Positions 10,230 to 17,460 of a stretch of 20,525 nt of DNA are shown piece after piece. Positions within the stretch are counted from its first letter, which is position 1, and the number at the start of each line of letters is the position of its first letter. Location of the stretch: the NCBI GenBank assembly GCA_000444245.1, contig ATSW01042572.1:1-20525 (forward strand). The letters are read 5' to 3'. A program made the translations under genes and the position numbers. This DNA is from Botryllus schlosseri (taxonomy: Eukaryota; Chordata; Ascidiacea; Stolidobranchia; Styelidae). The notes under the pieces were generated by a model that was not told the origin of the DNA, searched no databases, and saw only the letters and a program-made list of their open reading frames with translations.

Positions 10230-10558
10230 CAATCAGCTGTTGAGCGTTTTTGTTAGGCTTTTTTTTTATTGGCACCGATTACGATGGATACTGCACATTT
10301 TGTGGTTTCGTTTGATATTATTACCCTATGAAATCGTTAGGTTTTTTCTTCTTCTTAAAGTTTGTTGGCACTGATTATACGTGGATGCTGCACATGATGT
10401 GGTGTCTTTTGACAAACTAGCCCAAATAAAGCGTTTTTGTGACTAATTCGAGGCTGAAACTATCTATTTAGATGACGATGCCAAAAATAAAAATCGAAAA
10501 ATGCCAAAAGTAAGTTATTTTTGGCAGTTTTGGCATATGCCAAAAATAACACGGCCTG

Positions 10559-11067
10559 ACAATATATCATTACCATACACTAGGGCGCACAAGAGACAAT
10601 AACATATAAAAGCAAACGTTATGTATATAGATAGAAGATAGAGTGCATATAGTTGTATGGCATATTGAACAAAATATTTATATATTTATATAACAAACTA
10701 TACAAATTATGTTTTAGAAATGTGCATTGCACAAGGAACAGTTGCACGTACGTACACCCTAGTTCACGAATGTAAATCACTGAAATATTACCTCGTATTT
10801 AAAATTGGATATAATTGGTAATTTTTATGGTTAGTCAGAGTTGAATCTAAATCCATGCTATAATTTAAGACGAGTAGTTTATGTTCCTGAATTTATATAT
10901 TCTTGCCATTTGACTCTAATCAGGATTATAGTAACCACTCAAGGTCAGACTTAATCATTATTTACTCGAGTGTGCCTCGCTTTTACAATAATAGCAATTG
11001 TGTTCCGTGCTCTGCCTCTGTATACGTTTATCCGCTCTATTAATCAGTGATCGTATGGCATTATATG
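10559..11067. other. Downstream flank of the receptor gene
   Basis: AT-rich and without coding content. As the minus-strand receptor gene stops at 11068, its 3' untranslated region should lie here. I do not see a canonical AATAAA on the minus strand; only weaker TATAAA-type hexamers occur, near 10683 and 10895. Confidence 0.4.
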
Positions 11068-11498
11068 CTATACGCTGTATTCGTGTTCAGTTGATTCTGG
11101 AATTGGACAAAGGACATTCGTCATATTGGAAGAGAAGAGGTATGAAAAGGAATTACTGCAACGTCTTCTGATCCCATTCTGGCATGGAGATATCTTTAAG
11201 TGTAGGTGGATTTGTAGGTTGTTAAGAAGTCTACGACAATGCGTTGCTCCTAACTTTTCACACTCACATATAGGAATGCTTTTGTGGGGCACCGAATCCA
11301 CTCTATATTGAAAAATGAGCACTTGTAGGTAGTATTGTGAAACACCCACCTCTCCATTCTTCACACCATATACGATGAAGATGAAAATTCCCTGCGTTGA
11401 GTTGAGTATAATGAAAAGGTACGTGAAAACAGGCGAGTACTGTGAGAAGAAACCACATATCCATGGTATCCCGAGAATAGGTAGCAGAACGATCGCGC
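11068..11498 (-). CDS. GPCR terminal exon: TM6, TM7, cytoplasmic tail
   Basis: Acceptor ttttacctttatag. It encodes TM6 (AIVLLPILGIPWICGFF), a short third outer loop (SQYSP), TM7 (VFTYLFIILNSTQGIFIFIV) and YGVKNGE. The frame stays open to TAG at 11068-11070, giving a tail that ends STEHEYSV. A possible 156-nt intron (11349-11194, gtgggt...aaag) lies in frame and divisible by three; removing it joins GVKNGE to ISPCQNG without changing the end. NGEV followed by a tail also resembles the usual post-TM7 sequence, so the unspliced form is credible. The tail is short for the class. Confidence 0.88.
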
Positions 11499-14400
11499 CT
11501 ATAAAGGTAAAATAACTACAATGTCAACGTGGTCGTTACGCAGAAGAACGTATAAGGTGTCATCAGGCACCTTTAACGGCAGCCTTCGCGTCTTGAAGAA
11601 ACTGCGCCTTATCGGCGAGGTGCGACATTTTGTTGCCCAGCGATTGTTTTGCTTTGAGATTTGGCGATTGACTGACAGACGACCGGTAGACCACGGATTG
11701 CGTTCGACTGTTGTAGAACCTATTACGGTGATGTGAATGTTGTTAAAGATGTCTTTGATTGCAGTAATATCAGGATGATATAATAGCCTAGCCGATCACA
11801 TTTTGGCTATATCGAAATACCTCGCGGAATCCCCGCTAACGGAATGGAATCTCGGCTGATCGGAGTCGAGCTGCAATTCGATCTCCTTGAAATCTTTCGC
11901 GGGCTCACTCGGTGTCACGTCAACGCAATGTTCTGTGCCTGTAAATATTCGGTATCAGCATCAGTTCCCGAAAAGTAAAAAATAAGTTGTTGGACTGGTA
12001 GCCGAACCCAAAGCTGTTAATTCAATGCTATCAACACGAAATTCTACATTGTCACGTCGCATTGGAAATAAGATGCGTGACCATTATGTAGTTCGCATTC
12101 GCAAACGAACCTTGGCAGGTTATACCCTGTAGACATATCTTGTGAAATATCAGGAACTTCCAGTAAAGTTACATGACTGTTCTACAATTTCTTGCAATTC
12201 AACTGCATCACGACGACGGCGAAGAAAATTTAACACAAAATGAATATGAATACATTGTGACGTAATATATTATACTGAGTTTTGATAATGTCGCTGGGAC
12301 ACCAAGCTATTATACTCGATAGAAATATGATGAATGACTAGCTCCCGTCAATACTGATACATGGTTGGCCATGCCTACATATCCTCGTGCAGTGGCAGAG
12401 TTATCTATGTTTGCTCAATGCTCAAGTTCAAATCACGGAGAACCTCTGATGACAGTTCGTGTTCACGCGAAGCATAACCTTACAGGGATTCGCACCATGC
12501 ATATTTTACATAGCATGCATCAATCAGTTCTAAAAATCATAAATTTGAATCCAATGCATTCACAATTGTCCGAAGCCCATATAACGAGTGCTGCAAGCCT
12601 GTGTAAGTAACGACACGGTGACACGAATATAATACAAATTCTTTTTACCGTGGTTATACTGCTCGCATTGCTCCTCGTCCGTCGTCACCTGCAGCAAGCA
12701 CGGAGAGGGCGAGACCGCGTAGCCGCCCCCAGACGTGGCTTGGCCGTGTAGGTGGTTGTAAGAGTCGTAGCTGCGCGCGGAATCGAAAGATTTGTCGTGC
12801 GTGGACGAATTGTACTTGACCGAGCTGGCCGAGCTCGTTCTGGACTTCATATTCGCGGAGTTCCTCATGCTCTCTACGCAGATCTGGAAGGGAAGTCGTG
12901 TGTCGTTTTCTGAAGGAAGTCATACTGGACGTGTAGGTTGTGCTGTACGTTACCTTAAGCGTGCGGCACATGATGACAGTGTTAAATATGATGATGGCAA
13001 TAGCCGGTCCCAGAAAACTCCATATCATGCCCGTGGTCGAGCTCAACCAACAGTTTGCGTAGCTTGGCCCTGTAGGTGTAACCAGTTAATATGAGATGCC
13101 ATATCACCGCGGATGGTGTGGGGATCAGCAATTTATATGATTACGATAAATATACTACTGTCAGCTGCCTTTTCTATGGTGAGACTTACCCGTATAACAT
13201 TTCTTCCTCTTCTCACCAGATAACCTTCTTTAAATAGTGCAGAATGAACGCATTCAAAAGCGGACATATTTGGAGATATACCGTGTTACGACGGCGATAA
13301 TGCTTACACCGTAAATATGGGGTTTTGAAACTTGATTTCGACGCGTGATACATATAACAGACAAGGAAGTCGCGATGTAACGACACTCCTGCAATCGTAT
13401 TCTTCCTCAAGCCCTGAATCAACACTATATACTATAGCCGGCAGATGCGTTTGGTTTGCAGTATCGATAAATTGGGGTTTACGTATTGGTAATAATCATT
13501 GCAACAATAAAACAAAACGAATCTAGTGTGATAAGTTGATAGTGTTAATGAAGGAATTCGCGCGGATGTCGAGATCAGTCGATTTGACTGCGGCTATATC
13601 CGCTCTCATCTCAACTCTTCATAGATCAGTTGATAATAATAGGCAGTTGGACAATCCCTCTTGACTCCCGAACATGGTTATACCTGTTTTGTATGCGTAA
13701 CTTCCAGTGGGACAGACTTCTTCCGCGCGGGTGTCTTCTACACGATCAATATAGACATCATAGTGAATACCAAATCCGGCTGAGAACGCCACGATCACAA
13801 ACGGAATGGCCCAACCCACGAAATACATCCAACTGTAACTGCTTATTTGAGAACGCAGGAACACCTACATGCACACAGGGATTGGTGTTAATGGTGCGTC
13901 CACATTCACAAATGGGTATAAGTCAAAGTCAATCTCACCTGAACTACGTACAAGTACAGAAAAATTCCTTCGATCAACATCCAGAAAAAAGCCGACAGCA
14001 AAAAGTAATGAGATAGTACGGCAGTCGCGGTACAGAGCCCAGTGTCGTGTATGAACAGTCTGCCCATTAGCTAAAAGCACACATCAACGACGATTATAAA
14101 CGCCCAGTGGGTCACAATAGCAAACTGTACAAAGTACGTAGTTTCGCCTAAAATCTGTTCAGTCGGAAGTAGGCAAACCTATTTTGGTACTACAAAAACG
14201 ATACTGAACACTTCTGTGTCACACTGACGCACGAGTTGAATAGAATTTAGGGGTATTCGTTGAATTTTTACAAGCGTTCGACTTACGAATAAAAGATGCA
14301 ACGCCAGCAGAGCGATCGACAGATGGGTATGCGCCTTGAGCCGTTCGTTCCTTACCAAATGCCGCACCAGATAAAATACGATCAAAGACATCGCCAATCC

Positions 14401-15937
14401 AATCACCGAAATCGTAGAACCAATAAAAGACAGCATGGCGAACGTCTGCAAAAATATGTTTGGTATTGTACTAGCTGTGCTGCTGAATGCTAGTTATTTC
14501 CTTATACCCATTCCATCGTTTCCGTCACTTCATACTGCGCTTCGCCGGGCATCACAAACGCGGCGAAGTTGGTCGTGTGGTTGCATTCGCAAGTTATTCC
14601 GTGGTCGTCGACTTCTGATACAGAGCAGCCTTCGTGCCTCCAGGTCAAAGTGACGGGGTCCAGATATTCGCAAGACAAACATTGATAGTCTGGCGAGGTC
14701 GAATCTGATTTTTTGCTTCCAAACGCTATCCTGTGAAAGGTATGTGAGCATGAGCATCGTATGTGAACTGAGCGTGAGCCTGTGTGTTACAATACCACAC
14801 TATTCGTTTTACGGAGGTGGTCAGTAATGAAGCACTCTGTTTTCCAAGAATCCTTTATTTGGATCTCTTACGTATCTGGTTTTGCTATCAGACTAGAGAC
14901 TATACTTCACGTATATTTGCATACTGTTTAGGTATGAATTTTGTCATGCTGTTTTGGAGTGCCTCTGTTTCATTTTCACGAGTTAAATTGTCAAAATAAT
15001 TGGTTGTATTAGGATCAATGATCAATCAATCATTTTTTCGAAATAGCGGGTCGTTGTAGCATCCATAGGATGCAGATGACGTTATAGTTACATTATAGTT
15101 GTACAGTTAGTTCTAATCTGTACGATTATATCCAATATTTGAATAACGTGTTCAGGTTTCTTGCAGTTTATCTTGAACTCGAACACCGTCAGAAGGTTGC
15201 TGATATGAAGTATGCAAATCTGTACAGTATACGATTCCATAGTTAGTTCATACAATACTATTTTAGTACAACTAGCATTCAATATTTCCAAATATTCTCA
15301 AATGCAAACAATTGTAATTTAGCTTAATTTATTTTAGTCCTATTTTCTGTTATTTGAAAGGTTTATTATCCTACTTCTGTTGTAGGCCTACTTCTGTGAC
15401 ACTGCTCCTCTAGACATCTTAGCAAATGAACATTACAGAATCTTACCAATACTTAACGGGAATCGACTGCCGCACCCCGTCTTGTCGAGTTGATAACGAG
15501 ACCACTCCTCCTTTTCCGATAAACGATTTATTGCGACTGTTGTTATTCAGTTCCGAGGCTTGTACGGCTCGCCTCTTCCTGGATGAAACCGCATCCGTAG
15601 CGCCACTCTCGAGAGTCGACATATGTTGCTCTAAAACTCCTTGCACGATTTCCGTCCAAGATTTGTATCGCAGTGCGTAGACTGAATAAAAAAGTGCAAT
15701 CCTTACTACACTGCGTGGTTAAGCCAATTTGTCTTCAATCAGCGCTCCGCGAGATATTTGATGCTTTAACCATGTGGTATCGTGTAAAAGGCTGATCCAA
15801 AACGATTGGTTTCACGGCAAACATAAATAGCAAAGTCATGATTTACTTCACTTAGTGTTACTCAATAATAGTATATGCGTTCTGATTGTGACCCTATTGC
15901 TTCTCTTACAATACACATTATCTTCGGCGCGACCATG
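11068..15937 (-). CDS. Adhesion-class GPCR, 3' part (GAIN end, GPS, 7TM, tail)
   Basis: This is a family-B2 (adhesion) G-protein-coupled receptor on the minus strand, a plasma-membrane protein that self-cleaves at the GPS and signals through a tethered agonist. Exons in gene order: 15937-15910 (tentative), 15681-15447, 14730-14508, 14445-14287, 14070-13939, 13864-13684, 13069-12954, 12883-12649, 11938-11821, 11719-11571, 11498-11068. Every proposed intron is GT-AG and every junction keeps phase. Diagnostic features are the GPS (CECNHTTNFAAF), TM3 HYFLLSAFFWMLIEG, ECL2 NCWLS, TM5 WSFLGPAIAIII, TM6 LLPILGIPW and TM7 FIILNSTQGIFIF. The conserved TM3-ECL2 cysteines are both present. The N-terminal ectodomain and start codon are not found. 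Oddities are a very long third intracellular loop and an RKRR site before the GPS. The subfamily is not assigned. Confidence 0.9.
11571..11719 (-). CDS. GPCR exon: third inner loop, part 3 leading into TM6
   Basis: The donor is aaa g|gtgcct and the likely acceptor caccgtaatag; two later AGs (after ttctacaac and gtctgtc) would keep the same phase and shorten the exon. It encodes FYNSRTQSVVYRSSVSQSPN and, near the end, ADKAQFLQDAKAAVKG. That end leads straight into AIVLLPILG of TM6 and resembles the basic helical stretch that precedes TM6 in adhesion GPCRs. Confidence 0.75.
11821..11938 (-). CDS. GPCR exon: third inner loop, part 2 (acidic)
   Basis: Acceptor ccgaatatttacag, donor gcg ag|gtattt; 118 nt. 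The phase matches the exon before it (one base in) and the exon after it (two bases out). It encodes TEHCVDVTPSEPAKDFKEIE, then LQLDSDQPRFHSVSGDSA. It is acidic and predicted disordered. The open frame and the double phase match make it a good exon, though its content has no known domain. Confidence 0.7.
11939..12648 (-). other. Receptor intron, 710 nt
   Basis: This is the intron between the first two loop exons. It contains 'cgcaaacgaaccttgg' near 12100 and a following 'aatttcttgcaattcaac', which resemble 3787-3880 in the TAGGGATGG-family element, so a decayed copy may lie here. The short open frame at 12365-12610 on the plus strand has no domain motif. Confidence 0.4.
12649..12883 (-). CDS. 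GPCR exon: third inner loop, part 1 (Ser/Tyr-rich)
   Basis: Acceptor cacgacttcccttccag, donor g|gtaaaa; 78 codons plus one base, entering in phase 0 after RTLK. It encodes ICVESMRNSANMKSRTSSAS, then SYDSYNHLHGQATSGGGYAV and a cysteine-bearing acidic end (TTDEEQCEQYNH). It is polar, rich in Ser, Tyr, Gly and His, with no membrane segment. It sits between TM5 and TM6, where most adhesion GPCRs have only a short loop. Confidence 0.75.
12954..13069 (-). CDS. GPCR exon: CW motif and TM5
   Basis: Acceptor tggttacacctacag, donor aag|gtaacg; 116 nt. It encodes PSYANCWLSSTTG with the conserved ECL2 cysteine and tryptophan, then TM5 (MIWSFLGPAIAIIIFNTVIM) and the cytoplasmic CRTLK. If the intron is ignored, a longer frame runs on to 12654. 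That read-through frame is basic and lacks TM6, so I treat it as an artefact. Confidence 0.93.
13684..13864 (-). CDS. GPCR exon: TM4 and extended second outer loop
   Basis: Acceptor tgcatgtag, donor aca g|gtataa; 181 nt. It encodes VFLRSQISSYSW, then TM4 (MYFVGWAIPFVIVAFSAGFG). The second outer loop begins IHYDVYIDRVEDTRAEEVCP and continues into the next exon. The loop is longer than usual and has an extra cysteine before the conserved CW. Intron phase 1 joins to GGP of the next exon. Confidence 0.93.
13939..14070 (-). CDS. GPCR exon: end of TM2, first outer loop, TM3
   Basis: Acceptor gtgtgcttttag, donor cag|gtgaga; 44 codons, phase 0. The conserved outer-loop cysteine is in GLCTATA, followed by the family-B signature HYFLLSAFFWMLIEG and LYLYVVQ of TM3. 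Confidence 0.95.
14287..14445 (-). CDS. GPCR exon: TM1, first loop, start of TM2
   Basis: Acceptor catatttttgcag, donor ttc|gtaagt; exactly 53 codons, phase 0 on both sides. It encodes TM1 (FIGSTISVIGLAMSLIVFYL), the basic first intracellular loop (RHLVRNERLKAHTHL) and the start of TM2 (SIALLALHLLF). The order and loop charge match adhesion GPCRs. Confidence 0.93.
14508..14730 (-). CDS. GPCR exon: end of GAIN domain and GPS motif
   Basis: Acceptor cctttcacag, donor tgg|gtataag; 223 nt. It holds the four GPS cysteines (CLSCEY is followed by WRHEGC, then CECNH) and the cleavage triplet H-T|T, with the scissile bond between bases 14574 and 14573. The peptide released at the new N terminus starts TNFAAFVMP, the expected tethered-agonist position. 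The usual residue before the cut is Leu; here it is Thr. The catalytic His and nucleophilic Thr are kept, so self-cleavage is plausible. Confidence 0.93.
14731..15446 (-). other. Receptor intron, 716 nt
   Basis: This is the intron between the GAIN segment exon and the GPS exon. It is AT-rich; I see no transposon ends or coding exons in it. Confidence 0.5.
15447..15681 (-). CDS. GPCR exon: GAIN-domain segment with furin-type site
   Basis: Acceptor cttttttattcag, donor TG|gtaaga; 235 nt, entering with two bases and leaving with two. It encodes about 77 residues beginning YALRYKSWTEIVQGVLEQHM and ending QSIPVKY. The last TG joins G of the next exon to make Trp, continuing to IAFGSKK. The pattern of short polar and beta-type segments before the GPS exon fits the C-terminal half of a GAIN domain. 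The segment SSRKRRAVQ (codons at 15580-15569 for RKRR) matches the furin consensus R-X-R/K-R. No membrane segment is present. Confidence 0.75.
15910..15937 (-). CDS. Tentative 28-nt micro-exon of the adhesion GPCR
   Basis: Between a plausible acceptor (ccattcatcactgtag) and a good donor (gtaagag) lie nine codons plus one base, HGRAEDNVY. The trailing T joins TC of the next exon to give a Phe codon in the frame used downstream. Phase and splice sites fit, but the exon is too short to identify by content. Confidence 0.3.
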
Positions 15938-16443
15938 CTACAGTGATGAATGGATATAGGTATAGGTATGTTTGCAAGGCAGGAGCAGGGACTTTCTTTT
16001 TAATAGGTGTCCCTTTTGGAAATTTGCAGAACTAAACAAGATCGCAGAAAACTTGTTCAATGAAATGTTGCTTTATGACATTAAATCTCGGATTTTCGGG
16101 ACAGCATAAAGATATACGCGTGGCATCCTGTGTGTCAAAAGAATGGGAAACATTTTTTTGTCGAAATATGCACTTCGAATCTGTATACCAAGTTTTGAAT
16201 ACGATGCTAGGTGCGAGTATTTGTTGTCTTGAGTGAATCCCACATAATCGTTGTGCGTGTATTATCCGTTGTACGTTCCATCTCCAAAAAAGTCCAGATA
16301 TCACACATAACGAAACTGATGGTGTGTAAATTTTTCCGTTACATTTTTATCGCTTCATAGTAGCTTTTCGTTTGGTGTTCTGCGAGATTTCTTACTGCAT
16401 TGAGTGTTCCGCGGCGCAACAAAGGTTGATGAAAAATACTGGG
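15938..16443. other. Unassigned stretch upstream of the known receptor exons
   Basis: Further 5' exons of the receptor or earlier exons of the galaxin-like gene could lie here, but none is convincing. The minus-strand open frame at 16032-16304 has no recognised domain and no good splice context. Confidence 0.4.
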
Positions 16444-16447
16444 TTAA

Positions 16448-16937
16448 AGGGGCTCTGCGCTCTAAAAATGATGTGGTCTCAAATTGAAGGTAAAATCGAG
16501 CAAAAATTTTTGGCCGCATCCATTTCCTTCAGAACGCCACCGTAATGGAGCTGCAATTTATTGAAATTTCTACAAGACCAGGTGCCGCGGCTGTTTAACC
16601 CGTTACATGGCACGATGTCCTAATCGTCGCACTTGCTCGACGCGATAAGGCAGTCACGCAGAGAACGAAACTTGAACACACTTCCTTCATGACATTGGCT
16701 GATAACTATCTAAAATTCGTTCTCTGCGTGACTGCCTGATCGCGTCGAGCAAGTACGACGGTGAAGGTATCGTGCCATGTAACGGGTTAAGCAGCCGCGG
16801 CAGGTGGTCTTGTAGAAATTTCAATAAATTGCTGCTCCATTACGGTGGCGTTTTGAAGTAAATGGCCGTGGCCAAAATTTTTTGTTCGTTTTTACCTTCA
16901 ATTTGAGACCACACCATTTTTAGAGCGCAGTGCCCCT
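16448..16937. mobile_element. Long foldback MITE, 490 bp, TTAA target
   Basis: The left arm 16448-16669 and right arm 16716-16937 are each 222 nt and nearly perfect inverted copies, around a 46-nt loop. The ends are AGGGGCTCTGCGCTCT and AGAGCGCAGTGCCCCT. TTAA lies on both sides (16444-16447, 16938-16941), the target duplication typical of piggyBac-like elements. There is no coding capacity. A transcript from either strand would fold into a long hairpin. Confidence 0.8.
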
Positions 16938-16947
16938 TTAACGGTCT

Positions 16948-17060
16948 ATAGGACAGGGTGGGATCGATGTGACTCTAGGTGGGGTCAGATGGTCTGATCA
17001 CACCCTGCATTCAACAAATACACCTATATATTATTTATTATGTGATTGCACTAGATTGGG
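16948..17060 (-). repeat. Diverged copy of a LINE 3'-end repeat
   Basis: The stretch with 'tctgatcacaccctgcattcaacaaatacac' matches 20335-20400 (for example 'tctgatcacacc' then 'gcatcaaacagatacac') in the same orientation. The copy at the right edge is attached to a LINE-like 3' end on the minus strand, so this one is probably an older copy. Confidence 0.5.
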
Positions 17061-17110
17061 TAAAAAGATCTAAAGCCAGCTCAGCGTATAGCGACGGTGA
17101 ACATTTGTGG

Positions 17111-17145
17111 TGGGGTAGGGGGGGGGGGTAAAATTAGAGGAGGGG
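17111..17145 (+). other. G-rich tract with an 11-G run
   Basis: A run of eleven G (17118-17128) is flanked by other G groups (ggtggggta before, gaggagggg after). It could form a four-stranded structure on the plus strand. It lies just upstream of the galaxin-like exon, inside what would be its intron. Confidence 0.5.
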
Positions 17146-17194
17146 ATGGAATATTTATTTTTCAAAGTACATCGTGAATTACCTCATCTGACAG

Positions 17195-17378
17195 GGTGAA
17201 CACGCACGGATGCTGCGGTGGCAACCGTATCTACAAAAAGCGCACTCACGCGTGCTGCGGCGGCGACACTGTTTACAACATGATGCAGAAACGTTGTGTC
17301 GACAACAACCGACTGGTCGCGCGCAAGCCGAGCTCCAAACCGAGGGCGATCGGCAAGAGATCGATCGCTACGTCATGA
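17195..17378 (+). CDS. Galaxin-like di-cysteine protein, terminal exon
   Basis: After the acceptor cctcatctgacag, the exon enters with one base and reads VNTHGCCGGNRIYKKRTHAC, continuing CGGDTVYNMMQKRCVDNN. It ends with a basic tail (RKPSSKPRAIGKRSIATS) and TGA 17376-17378. Two CCGG units, each followed by a tyrosine and spaced 14 residues apart, match the repeat of galaxins, secreted matrix proteins first known from coral skeletons and found in many invertebrates. The third unit has a single cysteine, as often at a repeat end. GC content is higher than the surroundings. No upstream exon with further CC repeats is seen, so this may be the last exon of a longer gene or an orphan. The lack of an ATG is consistent with an internal entry. 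Confidence 0.65.
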
Positions 17379-17432
17379 AAATCAGAGTTCGACGGACTTG
17401 AATTTTCATTCACGTGAAGTTGTCCATATGTC

Positions 17433-17438
17433 AATAAA
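17433..17438 (+). promoter_or_regulatory. Poly(A) signal of the galaxin-like gene
   Basis: AATAAA lies 55 bases after the stop codon and is followed by the T-rich 'cttgttttagttttactg' about 20 bases on. This is the expected arrangement for transcript cleavage near 17450-17460 and supports 17195-17378 as a terminal exon. Confidence 0.6.
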
Positions 17439-17460
17439 TGCTGATCTTCATATCCTACTT

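Larger units (their letters stand above)
9229..10558. mobile_element. hAT-like element with CAGGCCGTG ends and transposase remnant
   Basis: The left end CAGGCCGTGTTATTTTTGGCA (first 20 bases CAGGCCGTGTTATTTTTGGC) recurs inverted at the right end, where TATGCCAAAAATAACACGG leads into CCTG at 10558. A third copy of this terminus ends at 9343. The interior at 9912-10229 encodes the C-terminal end of a hAT transposase, which supports one element of about 1.3 kb. The flanking 8-mers (gttatatg and acaatata) do not match, so the exact limits or integrity are uncertain. It interrupts a LINE fragment on the left. Confidence 0.55.

Noticed and set aside
10559-10620. Continuation of the LINE after the hAT element
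   Set aside because: A short in-frame reading is possible if the element is excised without a duplication, but it shows no LINE motif such as the active-site block.
12090-12215. Copy of the TAGGGATGG-family element in a receptor intron
   Set aside because: Two short matches to 3787-3880 exist, but they are too brief and diverged to define an element by eye.
12654-13046. Minus-strand open frame of 130 codons covering TM5 and beyond
   Set aside because: It is the TM5 exon read through its donor into the next intron and then the loop exon in the wrong frame. The spliced version keeps phase through to TM6, while this frame does not.
16032-16304. Minus-strand open frame of 90 codons, considered as a receptor ectodomain exon
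   Set aside because: No recognisable domain, no convincing donor at its end and no phase link to 15937.
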